NCBI RefSeq assembly: GCF_035918015.1
Contig: NZ_CP109132.1
Span: 7,502,001 to 7,566,000, forward strand
Length of the DNA: 64,000 nucleotides
DNA from: Streptomyces sp. NBC_01754
GTDB lineage: Bacteria; Actinomycetota; Actinomycetes; Streptomycetales; Streptomycetaceae
Reading direction: 5' to 3'
Shown: in pieces, positions 26,271 through 38,200 of the stretch
Layout of the letters: the number at the start of each line of letters is the position of its first letter
Position numbering within the stretch: the first letter of the stretch is position 1
Made by a program: the position numbers and the translations under genes
The notes under the pieces: model-generated
What the model was told of the DNA's origin: nothing
What the model saw: only the letters and a program-made list of their open reading frames with translations
Database searches by the model: none

Positions 26271-29200
26271 GACCAGGTCCCACAGTTGGTCGGGCGAGGT
26301 GACATCGCCTGGGAAACGGCAGGCCATCGCGACGATCGCGATCGGCTCGTCGGTTTCGGCCACGGTGAGTGGTCGAGGCGGTTCCGGCACCACGTCGGAC
26401 TCGCCGAAGAACTGCGACATCAGGTAGTCGCTGAGGAGGGTGGGGTTGGGGTAGTCGAAGACGAGTGTGGCCGGCAGCCGGAGCCCGGTGACGGTGTTGA
26501 GTCGGTTGCGTAGTTCGACTGCGGTGAGTGAGTCGAAGCCGAGGTCCTTGAACGCCTGGCGTTCTCCGACTGCTTCGGGTGAGAGGTGGCCCAGTACGGT
26601 CGCCGCGTTGCTGCGGATCAGTTCCAGCAGGATCTGTCGTTGCTGGGGGGCTGGGACCGTTTGCAGTCGTTGGGCCAGTGCCAGGCCGGCGGTCGAGGTC
26701 TGCGTGGCTGTGCGGCGTATCCGGCCGGTGACGAGGCCGCGCAGCAGCGCCGGGATTCCTGTGGTGTCGGTGGCCCGTAGTGCGGTCAGGTCGAGGTTGA
26801 TGGGGACCAGGTGTGCTGTCGGATGTGTCAGGGCTGTGTCGAACAGGGCGAGGCCTTGTTCGGTGGACAGGGCGGCGCCGGCACTGGCTGCCCTGGCGCG
26901 GTCGGTCTGGGCGAGTGTGCTGGTCATGGTGCTGGTCTGGGCCCACATGCCCCAGGCGAGGGACAGGCCTGGCAGGCCTTGTGCGCGTCGGCGGGTGGCC
27001 AGGGCGTCGAGGAAGGCGTTGGCGGCGGAGTAGTTGGCCTGGCCGGGGGTGCCGAAGGTGGCTGATGCCGAGGAGTAGAGCACGAACATGCTCAGGTCGG
27101 TGTTCCGGGTCAGTTCGTCGAGGTTGGCCGCGGCGGTTGCTTTCGCCCGGAGGACTGTGTTCAGACGCTCCTCGGTCAGGGCGGTGAATATGCCGTCGTC
27201 GAGGACGCCGGCGGCGTGGACGACACCGGTGAGCGGGGCGTCGTCGGATATCTGCGTGAGTACTGTCGCGAGGGCGTCGCGATCGGCGGCGTCGCAGGCC
27301 ACGATGCGTGTGTCCGCGCCCAGGGCGGCGAGTTCGGCGGTGAGGTCTGCGGCGCCGGGGGCGTCAGGGCCCTGGCGGGAGAGCAGGAGGAGGTGCCGTG
27401 TTCCGTGCTCGGTCACGAGGTGTCGGGCGAGCAGGCTGCCGAGGGTTCCGGTGCCGCCGGTGATCAGTACGGTGCCGTTCTGGTCGGGGCGGGCCGGGAC
27501 GGACAGTACGTTCTTGCCCACGTGTCTGGCCTGGGCCATGTACCGCCATGCCGGGACGGCTTCGCGTGCGTCCCAGACGGTCAGGGGCAGTGGTTCCAGC
27601 ACACCCTGCTCGAACAGTGCGACCACTTCGGCCAGGATCTGGCCCATCCGTGCCGGGCCGGCATCAGTGAGGTCGAAGGTTCGGTAGGTGACATCGAGAC
27701 CGGTACGTACATCGGACTTGCCCATTTCGATGAATCTGCCGCCTGGTGCCAGAAGGCGCAGGGAGGCGTCGAGGAATTCTCCGGCCAGGGAGTTCAGTAC
27801 GACGTCCACACCCCGGCCGCCGGTCGCCGTCCGGAATTGTTCTTCGAAGGCGAGGTCTCGGGAGGAGGCGATGTGGGTGGGGTCGACTCCGTTGGCGGTG
27901 ACGGTGGGCCATTTGCCGGGGCTGGCGGTGGCGTAGACCTCCAGGCCCCAGTGCTGTGCCAGTTGCACGGCGGCCATTCCGACGCCGCCGGCCGCGGCGT
28001 GGACCAGTACCGATTCACCGGCCGTCACGCCGCCCAGGTCGCGCAGTCCGTACCAGGCCGTCGCGAACACCACTGGCAGTGATGCGGCCTGAGCCCATGA
28101 CCAACCCGCCGGGACCTTCACGAGGAGTTCCCGGCCGGTCACCGCTTCGGAGGCGAACCCACCGTTGAAGAACCCGAAGACCCGGTCACCAACCTGAAGG
28201 CCCTCGACCCCCGGACCGGTTTCCAGCACGACACCGGCAGCTTCGGAGCCCATTACTCCGGGTTCCGGATACATGCCCAGACCGATCAGCACATCACGGA
28301 AGTTCACACCCGCCGCGCGCACCGCGACCCGCACCTGACCGGCTTCCAACGACACCGCGTCGGCCGTCGCGACATGCAGGGACTCCAGCGTCCCGTCCGT
28401 GCCCGGCAGCAGGCGCCAGTTCTGGGCCGGCAGTACCAATCCACCGCCGGACCCGGCACGAGCCAGCCGAGGCACCAGGACGCCGCCGCCACGGATCGCT
28501 ACCTGCGGTTCGTCCGTCCCGGCCAGCAGCGTCAGGTCCACGCCTTCGGAACCCGGCTCGGTGTCCACCAGCACGATCCGGTCCGGGTGTTCCGACTGCG
28601 CCGATCGCACCAGACCCCACACCGCCGCACCCACGGCGTCCACAACCTCACCCGGACCGGCCGGAACCGCACCCCGAGTCACCACCGCCAAGCGCGAATC
28701 GTCGAACCGCTCATCCGCCAGCCACTCCTGCACCCCGCGCAGAACGTCGCCGCCGACTTGCTCGACCGAGCCGTCACCAACCGTCAGCGTCGTCCACGCG
28801 GAAGAACCCACCGCCTCATCGGAAGCAGCGCCTGACGACAGTGCCGTCCAGCCGATCGCGAACAACGCGTCATCGCCACGTCCGGCCGCCGACAGCTGAT
28901 CAGCCGACACCACCCGCGATACCAGCGAACGCACCGTCAGCACAGGCTGACCGGCGCCGTCCGCCGCCTGCACACTGATGCCCTCACCCGCAGGGCGGAT
29001 CGCCACCCGCAACGAAGTCGCACCGACCGCGAACAGCTCCACACCCGACCACGCGAACGGCAACCGCGGTCCGGAACCCGCGACGGCGAGCAGTCCCGAG
29101 GCATGCAGTGCCGCATCGAACAGGGCCGGGTGGATCCCCAACCCGTCGATCGGCTCCGGGATCGTAATGTCCGCATACACGCCGGACTCGTCGCGCCAGG

Positions 29201-32200
29201 CTGCTTGTACGCCTTGGAACGCCGGACCGTAGCCGAAGCCCGCCTCGGCCAACGCATCGTAGAACCCGGCCAGGTCCACTGTCGTGGCATTCCGCGGTGG
29301 CCACACCTCGAGATCGAACCCGGGCGTTCCGGCTCCCGAGGAGCCCAGGGCCCCGGAGGCGTGCAGCGTCCAGCCGTCCGTACCTTCGACGCGGGCATAC
29401 ACCTGCACCGGGCGATCGCCCGAGGCGTCCGGATCGTCGACCCGTACCTGTACCTGCACTCCCTTTGCCGTCGGCAGAATCAACGGCGCCTGCAGGACCA
29501 GTTCCCTGACCGGACCGCAGCCGACCTCCTGGCCGGCGCGCAGCGCCATCTCCACCAGCGCGGTACCGGGGACCACGATGCGGCCCAGCACCGTGTGATC
29601 AGCGAGCCACGGCTGCAGGTCGACGGACAACCCGCCGTTGAGCACCACGCCGTCGGCCAATGCCACTGCCGTACCCAGCAGAGCGTGACCGGCGTCCGTC
29701 AGAGCGACTGCGCCCAGATCTCCCGCACCCGTCTTCGGCTGCGGCCAGTACCGCTGGTGCTGGAAGGCATACGTCGGGAGCGGGATCGTACGGCCGCCCC
29801 AGCCCGTGAACACCGTCGACCAGTCGAGGTCGGCACCGGCGGACCACAGGCGGCTGATCGCGGTGAGCGCGGTGTCGGTCTCGTCGCGGTCCTTGCGGAG
29901 GATCGGCGCGAACACTGCGTCGACGGCCGTTTCCTGGGCCATGGCGGACAGCACGCCGTCCGGGCCCAGTTCCAGATAGGTCGTCACACCCATGGCTTCG
30001 AGGGTTGTGACGCCGTCGGCGAAGCGGACCGCCTGCCGCACCTGCCGCAGCCAGTAGCCGGGGTCCTGCATGAGTCCGGGTTCGGCCACCGCACCGGTCA
30101 GGTTCGACACGATCGGGATCCGCGCCGGGTTGTACGTCAACCCGGCCAGGACGGTGGCGAACTCGTCCAGCATCGGCTCCATCAGGGCCGAGTGGAAGGC
30201 GTGGGACACCGTCAGGATGTTGAACCGTCGGCCACGGGTCGCGCACTGGGCCGCGTACTGCTCGATTGCGTCGAGGTCACCGGACAGCACTACGGACTGC
30301 GGGCCGTTGACAGCGGCGATGTCCAGCCCGGAGTCAGCAACATCGGCCTCGGTGGCCTGGACAGCGAGCATGCCGCCACCGGCAGGCAGTGCCTGCATCA
30401 GACGGCCGCGCTCCGCCACCAGGGTGCAGGCGTCGTCCAGGGACAGGATCCCGGACACATGCGCGGCGACGATCTCACCCAGGGAATGCCCCAGGAGCAC
30501 GTCCGGGACCACGCCCCACGACTCGACCAGCCGGAACAGGGCGACTTCGAGGGCGAACAGGCCCGCCTGCGCCCACATCGTCCGGTCCAGGTCGACGCCG
30601 TCGGTCAGGACCTCGCGCAGCGGACGCTCCAACCGCACGTCCAGCCGGGCACACACCGCGTCGAACGCCTCGGCGAACACCGGGAACGTCTCATACAGCC
30701 CCAGGCCCATGCCGGGACGCTGAGAGCCCTGGCCGGTGAACAGCACCGCCAGCCGGCCCTCGCCCGCCGTACCGGTCGCGAGTACGTCTCCGCCGGCCAG
30801 GACCACACGGTGTTCCAGCGCGGCCCGCGTGGTCGCCAGCGACCAGCCGACGTCCACCGCGTCCAGCTCCGGCTGCTCGGCCACGAACGACCGCAGCCGC
30901 TCCACCTGCGCCCGCAGCGCGGTCTCGGACTTCGCGGATACCGGCCACGGCACCGACTCCGGTGTCCGCAGCGGCACATCGGCCGTGGCCGACTCAGGTT
31001 CAGGCTCAGGAGCCTGCTCCAGGATGACGTGTGCGTTCGTACCGCTGATCCCGAAGGAGGACACACCCGCACGCCTCGGATGATCCGCCTCAGGCCACGA
31101 GCGCGCCTCGGTCAGCAGTTCCACCGCACCGGCGGACCAGTCCACCTGCGGCGTCGGCTCGTCCACGTGCAGCGTCGCCGGGAGCAGGCCATGCCGCAGG
31201 GCCATGATCATCTTGATCACACCCGCGACCCCCGCGGCGGCCTGGGTGTGCGCGATGTTCGACTTGACGGATCCGATCCACAGCGGCTCGCCGCCCTCGC
31301 CGCGGTCCTGACCGTAGGTCGCCAGCAGTGCCTGCGCCTCGATCGGGTCCCCGAGAGGGGTCCCGGTGCCATGCGCCTCGACCGTGTCCACGTCCGCGGC
31401 AGTCAACCGGGCATTGGCCAGCGCCTGCCGGATCACCCGCTGCTGGGAGGGACCGTTCGGCGCGCTGAGACCGTTGGACGCACCGTCCTGATTGACCGCA
31501 CTGCCCCGCACCACACCCAGGATCCGGTGCCCGTTGCGCCGCGCGTCCGAGAGCCGCTCGACCAGCAGCAGACCGACGCCCTCACCCCAGCCCATCCCGT
31601 CGGACCCGGCCGCGAACGCCTTGCACCGCCCGTCCGAAGCCAACCCACCCTGTCGGTCGAACTCCGCGAACACGCCCGCATTGACCATCACCGTCGCACC
31701 GCCGGCGAGAGCCATCTCGCACTCCCCGGCCCGCAACGCCTGCGCGGCCAAGTGCAGAGCAACCAGGGAGGAGGAGCACGCCGTGTCCACCGTCACCGCA
31801 GGACCTTCGAGCCCGAACACGTACGCCACACGGCCCGACATCACGCTCGTCGCGTTGCCGGTCAGCAAGTGCCCTTCCGCGCCCTGTGGCACCTGCAAGC
31901 CCGATCCGTACCCGGACGTGCTGCCGCCCACGAACACTCCGGTCCGCGACCCGCGCAACGCCCGAGGCTCCACACCAGCCGACTCGAACGTCTCCCACGC
32001 CGACTCCAGCAGCATCCGCTGCTGCGGATCCATCGCCAGCGCCTCACGCGGCGAGATACCGAACAGCTCGGCGTCGAACTCGTCGGCGTCATGGACGAAC
32101 CCACCGACCGGCGTGTAATCACCGCCCGAAGCATCGAACACCCAGCCGCGGTTGGCGGGGAAGTCACCGATGCCGTCGACGCCGTCCCGGACCATCTGCC

Positions 32201-35200
32201 AGAGATCTTCGGGGGAGTTGACGCCGCTGGGGAAGCGGCATGCCATGCCGACGACGGCGATCGGCTCGTCGGTGCCGACCACTGCCGGCGCCGCCTCGGC
32301 CGGCTCCCCGAACTCTTCCCCCGACAGCTCGGCCAGGAGGAAATCCACCAGCACCGACGAGGTCGGATAGTCGAACACCAGCGTCGCCGTCAGACGCAGA
32401 CCGGTTGCCGTCTGCAAGCGATTGCGCAGTTCGACCGCCATCAGCGAGTCGAAGCCCAGATCCCGGAACGCCCGGCCCGGCTCCACCGCGTCCGCGCCGG
32501 AATGCCCCAGTACCGCCGCCGCATGGGTGCGCACCACGTCCAGCAAGACGTGCCGTTGCTCGGCGGCCGGTACCCCGGCGAGCAGCCTGGGCACCTCCTC
32601 CGTGTCGCCGTCGTCGTCGCCGGGCTCCGCCACGGACGAAGCTTCCGGGAGTTCGGCGAGCAGTGGGCTCGGCCGGACCGCGGTGAAGGACGCCGCGAAC
32701 ACGGGCCATTCCACGTCGGCGACCACCAGCCCTGATTCGCCGGTATCGATCGCGGTCGCCAGCGTGCGCATGGCCAACGCCGGGTCCATCGGTGACAATC
32801 CGCGTCGGCGCAGCATCTGCTGCGTGTCGTCCCGGACCGCCATTCCCGCGCCGTCCCACGGTCCCCATGCCACCGACGTGCCGGGCAGACCGCGGTCACG
32901 ACGATGCTGCACCCAGGCGTCGAGGAACGCGTTGCCCGCCGCGTACGCGCCCTGACCGGCGCTGCCCCACGCTGCGGCGCCCGAGGAGAACACCACGAAC
33001 AGTTCCAGCGGCAGGTCCACGGTCAGCTCGTCCAGGTGCACCGCCCCGTCGACCTTCGCAGCCACCACCGCGGCCGTCGTGTCCCGGTCGGCCTGCTCCA
33101 GCAACTGCCCGTCCCCGACACCGGCGGCATGGACGATGCCCATGAGCGGCCACTGCTCCGGCACACCCGCAATCACGTCGGCCAACGCGGTCCGGTCGGT
33201 GACATCGCAGGCGGTCACCGTCACGTGTGCGCCGAGTTCGGTCAGTTCCTCGACCAGGCCGTCCGGCGCCACACCACTACGGCTGGTCAGCACCAGGTGC
33301 GACACGCCGCGACCTGCCAGCCAACGTGCCACCTCCGCGCCCAATGCACCCGTGCCACCCGTGACCAGCACCGTGCCCGAGGGCCGCCACGGCTCTGCCG
33401 CCGAAGCGACTGTCAGTGCCCGGACCATCCGGCGACCGAAGACACCGGACCCGCGCACCGCTACCTGGTCCTCGCCGCCGGCGGCCAGGACCCCGGTCAG
33501 CCGGCCGGCCGCACGGCTGTCCAGCACGGCGGGGAGATCGATCATGCCGCCCCAGCGCTGCGGATACTCCAGCGCCGCGACACGGCCCAGACCCCACACC
33601 GCCGCCTGCACCGGATCACCCGGACGATCCGACTGGCCCACCGAGACCGCGCCCCGGGTCATCACCCACAACGGCGCACCGACTCCGGCATCACCCGACG
33701 CCTGCAGCAGCACCACCAGAGCCGCGAGGCTGTCGGACACCGCCGAGCCGCAGACCACCCCGTGTGCCGTCCCTGCGACCAGCACCACACCGCGCACGTC
33801 GGGCGTGGCAGCAACCTGTTCCGCCAGACCAGCACGATCCGACGCCGCATCCACCGGCAGGCCCACCACCTCGGCACCCGCACCGGTCAATGCCGCGACC
33901 ACATCCTCATCCGCGTCTCCCGCGACCAGCCACGTACCCGACAGCGACGCAGACGGCACACTCTCCAGCGGCTTCCACACCACCTGGTAACGCCAGGTGT
34001 CGATGACAGAACGCTGCCGCCGCTCACGACGCCACGACGCCAACGCCGGCACCACCGAATCCAACACCTGTGGCGCATCGGACAGTTGCAGAGTGCCGGC
34101 CAGCTCGTCGAGGTCTTCACGCTCGACCGCATCCCAGAACCGGGACTCCACCGGATCGGCCGCCTGAGCGACACCTCGAACCGACGGCGACGGTGCGTCC
34201 ACCCAGTAGCGTTCACGTTGGAAGGCGTAGGTGGGGAGTTGGGTGCGGTGTCCGGTGAGCACTGTGGACCAGTCCACCGGGGCTCCGGCTCTCCATGCTT
34301 CGCCGAGGGCGGACAGGAGTTGGTGGGTGCCGCCCTCGTCGCGGCGGAGTGTGCCGAGCACGGTGGCCTCGGTGCCGGTGGTGTCGAGGGTCTCCTCGAT
34401 ACCGACCGTGAGGACCGGATGAGCGCTGACCTCGATGAAGGTGCGCATGCCCTGGTCCAGCAGGGACCGGATGGTGTCCTCGAACTCCACGGTGGAGCGC
34501 AGGTTGTCGAACCAGTACTGCGCGTCGAGCCCGCCGTCGACGGGGGCGCCGGTCAGGGTGGAGAACATCGGGATCGTGCCGGTGGCCGGGGACACCGGGG
34601 CCAGGTCCGCGAGGATCTGTTCGCGTAGTTGTTCCATCTGCGGTGAGTGTGAGGCGTAGTCCACCGGGACGCGTCGTGCACGTATCCCGCGCTGTTCGCA
34701 TGCGGCGATCAGTGTGTCGAGGGCGTCGGTGTCGCCGGAGACCACGGTGGACGACGGGCCGTTCACCGCCGCGACCGACACCTGTCCCGCCGAGCCGGCC
34801 AGCAGGTCCCCGACCGTGTCCCGGCCGGCGGCCACCGACACCATGCCACCACCACCGGCCACAGCCACCAGAGCCTTCGACCGCAACGCCACCACCCGCG
34901 CCGCGTCCTGAAGCGACAACCGGCCCGCCACACACGCAGCCGCGATCTCACCCTGCGAATGGCCCACCACCACCGACGGTACGACGCCGGCCGACCGCCA
35001 CACCTCGGCCAGGGCCACCATCACCGCCCACAGCACCGGCTGCACCACATCCACCCGGGCGAGATCCCCGTCGTTCAGCAGCACATCCGTCAACGACCAG
35101 TCCACATACCCGGAGAGTGCGGCCTCGCACTCGGCCAGCCGCTCCCGGAACACCGGCGAGGACTCCCACAGCCCCCGGGCCATCTCGACCCACTGCGAAC

Positions 35201-38200
35201 CCTGACCCGGGAACACGAACACCACACCACCGGAACCCGCAACACCCGGCGCAGCCACCGACAGACCGGCCAGCAACTCCTCCCGGCCCCCGCCCACCAC
35301 CACCGCACGATGCTCAAGACCAGCACGCGTCGTCGCCAGCGACCACGCCACATCCGCCACATCCAGCCCGGGGGCGTCAGCCACGAACGACCGCAACCGC
35401 TCGATCTGCGCCTTCAGCCCAGCAGCAGACTTCGCCGACACCACCCACGCAGTCACATCCGAACCCTGGGACGGCACACCCTCAGAAACCGACTCCGGCT
35501 CGGCCTCCGGCGCCTGCTCCAGGATCACGTGCGCGTTGGTCCCGCTGATCCCGAATGCGGACACCGCCGCACGGCGCGGACGGTCCATCTTCGGCCAGGT
35601 TCGGGCCTCGGTCAGCAGTTCGACCGCACCGGTGGACCAGTCCACCTGTGGTGTCGGTTCGTCCACGTGCAGGGTTGCGGGCAGCAGGCCGTGTCGCATC
35701 GCCATGACCATCTTGATCACACCGGCGATACCGGCGGCTGCCTGCGTGTGTCCGATGTTCGACTTGATCGAGCCCAGCCACAGCGGCTCGCTGCCCTCGC
35801 CACGGTCCTGGCCGTAGGTGGCCAGCAGCGCCTGTGCCTCGATCGGGTCACCCAGGCGGGTGCCGGTGCCGTGCGCCTCGACGGTGTCCACGTCCGCGGT
35901 CGTCAGGTGGGCGTTGATGAGTGCCTGGCGGATGACGCGCTGCTGGGAGGGGCCGTTCGGCGCTGTCAGGCCGTTGGACGCACCGTCCTGGTTGACCGCA
36001 CTTCCGCGGACCACGCCCAGGATGTGGTGTCCGTTGCGCTGTGCGTCCGAGAGCCGCTCCACCAGCAGCAGGCCGACGCCTTCGGCCCAGCCGGTCCCGT
36101 CCGCCGCTGCGGCGAACGACTTGCAGCGGCCATCCGCCGCCAGGCCGTCCTGGCGGTCGAACTCGGCGAACGCCCCAGGGCTGACCATCACCGTCACACC
36201 ACCGGCCAGCGCCAGGCTGCACTCACCCGACCGCAGCGCCTGCGCCGCCAGATGCAGCGCGACGAGTGACGACGAGCAAGCTGTGTCCACGGTGACTGCG
36301 GGGCCTTCGAGCCCGAAGGCGTAGGAGACACGCCCGGAGATCACACTGTTCGCCGTGCCCGACAGCAAATGCCCCTCGGCACCGGCAACACCATTGACGC
36401 CGTAACCCGACGAGGACGCGCCGGCGAACACCCCGACACTGCGGCCCTTCAGCGACCGCGGGTCCACCCCGGCCGACTCGAACGTCTCCCACGCCGCCTC
36501 CAGCAACAGTCGCTGCTGCGGGTCCATGGCGATGGCTTCGCGCGGCGAGATACCGAACAGGTCGGCGTCGAACCGGATCGCGTCGTCAACGAACCCGCCC
36601 ATTCCGGCCACACTGTCCAGTGCCTCCACCGGCCAGCCTCGGTCGGTGGGGAAGGTCGACATACCGTCCGCTGTGTCGGCGACCAGATCCCACAGCTGCT
36701 CCGGGGAAGTCACCCCGCCGGGATACCGGCAGGCCATGCCGACGATCGCGATGGGCTCGTCCGAGACCGTGCTTGTGGTGTGAGCCGGCAGCGCGGAATC
36801 TCGCTGAACGTTCCCGACCAGTTCCGACAGGAGGTAATCGCTCAGGACCAGCGGGCTCGGGTAGTCGAAGATCAGCGTCGCCGGCAGGGGCGACCCGGTG
36901 TGCGTGGTCAGGAGGTTGCGCAGCTCGACCGCCATCAGCGAGTCGAAGCCGAGGTCCCGGAAGGCCCGGCCGGGTTCGATCGCCTCGGCACCCGCATGCC
37001 CCAGTACCTGCGCGGCCTGTGCACGTACCAGGTCCAGCACCATCTGGCGCCGCTCCGTGGCCGTGACGCCCATGAGCTGCTGACGCAGTTCCGACTCGAC
37101 GCCACTGCCTGGGTCCCTCTCCAGAGCAGCCGCCGCTTCCGGGAGGTCCGCGAGCAGAGCACTGGGGCGTACCGAGGTGAACGCCGGGGCGAACACCGAC
37201 CAGTCCACATCGGCGACCGTCACACACGGTTCGTTGCCGTCCACCGCTGCCGCCAGAGCTTGAATCGCCAGGGCGGGGTCTATCGATGACAGCCCGCGTC
37301 GGCGCAGGGCCTGCTCCGCCTCGCCCTGGACCGCCATACCGGCCCCGGCCCAGGGACCCCAGGCCACGGATGTACCCGCCAGCCCCCGATCGTGGCGGTG
37401 CTGGATCCATGCGTCCAGGAACGCGTTGCCGGCCGCGTACGCGCTCTGACTGCCGCTGCCCCAGGTCGCGGCGATCGAGGAGAACACCACGAACAGGTCG
37501 AGCGGTAGATCCCGCGTCAACTCGTCCAGATACACGGTCCCGTCGACCTTGGCGCGCAGCACCTCTGCGAACGCCTCCGGGGTGGTCTGCTCCAGCCCCT
37601 CCGTGTCCACGATCCCGGCCGTGTGCACGATGCCGGCCAGCGGCCATTCGGCCGGGACACCGGCGATCACGCCGGCCAGCGCGTTCCGGTCGGTGACGTC
37701 GCAGGCGGTCACCGTCACTTGCGCGCCGAGCTCGGTCAGTTCCTCGACCAACCCGTCCGGGGCTGTGCCCCTGCGGCTGGTCAGTACCAGGTGTGGCACG
37801 CCGCGACCGGCCAGCCACCGGGCCACCTGGGCGCCGAGGGCGCCGGTACCACCGGTGACCAGCACCGTTCCCGTGGGCTGCCAGCCGGCACCAGTCACAG
37901 CCGCAGGCACCGCACGTGCCAGGCGGCGGCCGTAGACCACAGATCCGCGCACCGCCGCCTGGTCCTCGCCGCCACCGGCCAAGACGCCGGCGAGACGCTC
38001 AGCTGCCCGTGTATCCAGTGCTGTCGGCAGGTCGATCAGGCCGCCCCAGCGCTGTGGGATCTCGAGTGCCGCGACCCGGCCCAGGCCCCACACCGCGGCG
38101 AGGTCCGGGTTCTCCAGGTGATCGGAGCGGCCCACCGACACCGCGCCGCGTGTGAGCACCCACAACGGTGCCGAGACCTCACCCAGTGCCTGCACCGCAG

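Larger units (their letters stand above)
26271..36251 (-). repeat. Long direct repeat, copy 2 (intact reading frame)
   Basis: Counterpart of 15844-25825. This copy keeps the PKS frame open throughout and lacks the extra base seen at 24196, so it is the better guide to the true sequence. It covers the distal part of KS2, AT2, KR2, ACP2, all of module 3 and the first residues of KS4. Confidence 0.97.

Noticed and set aside
15844..36251. A mobile element or insertion sequence as cause of the repeat
   Set aside because: The repeat contains only PKS coding sequence; there are no inverted ends, transposase or target-site duplication, and its edges fall in homologous KS positions.
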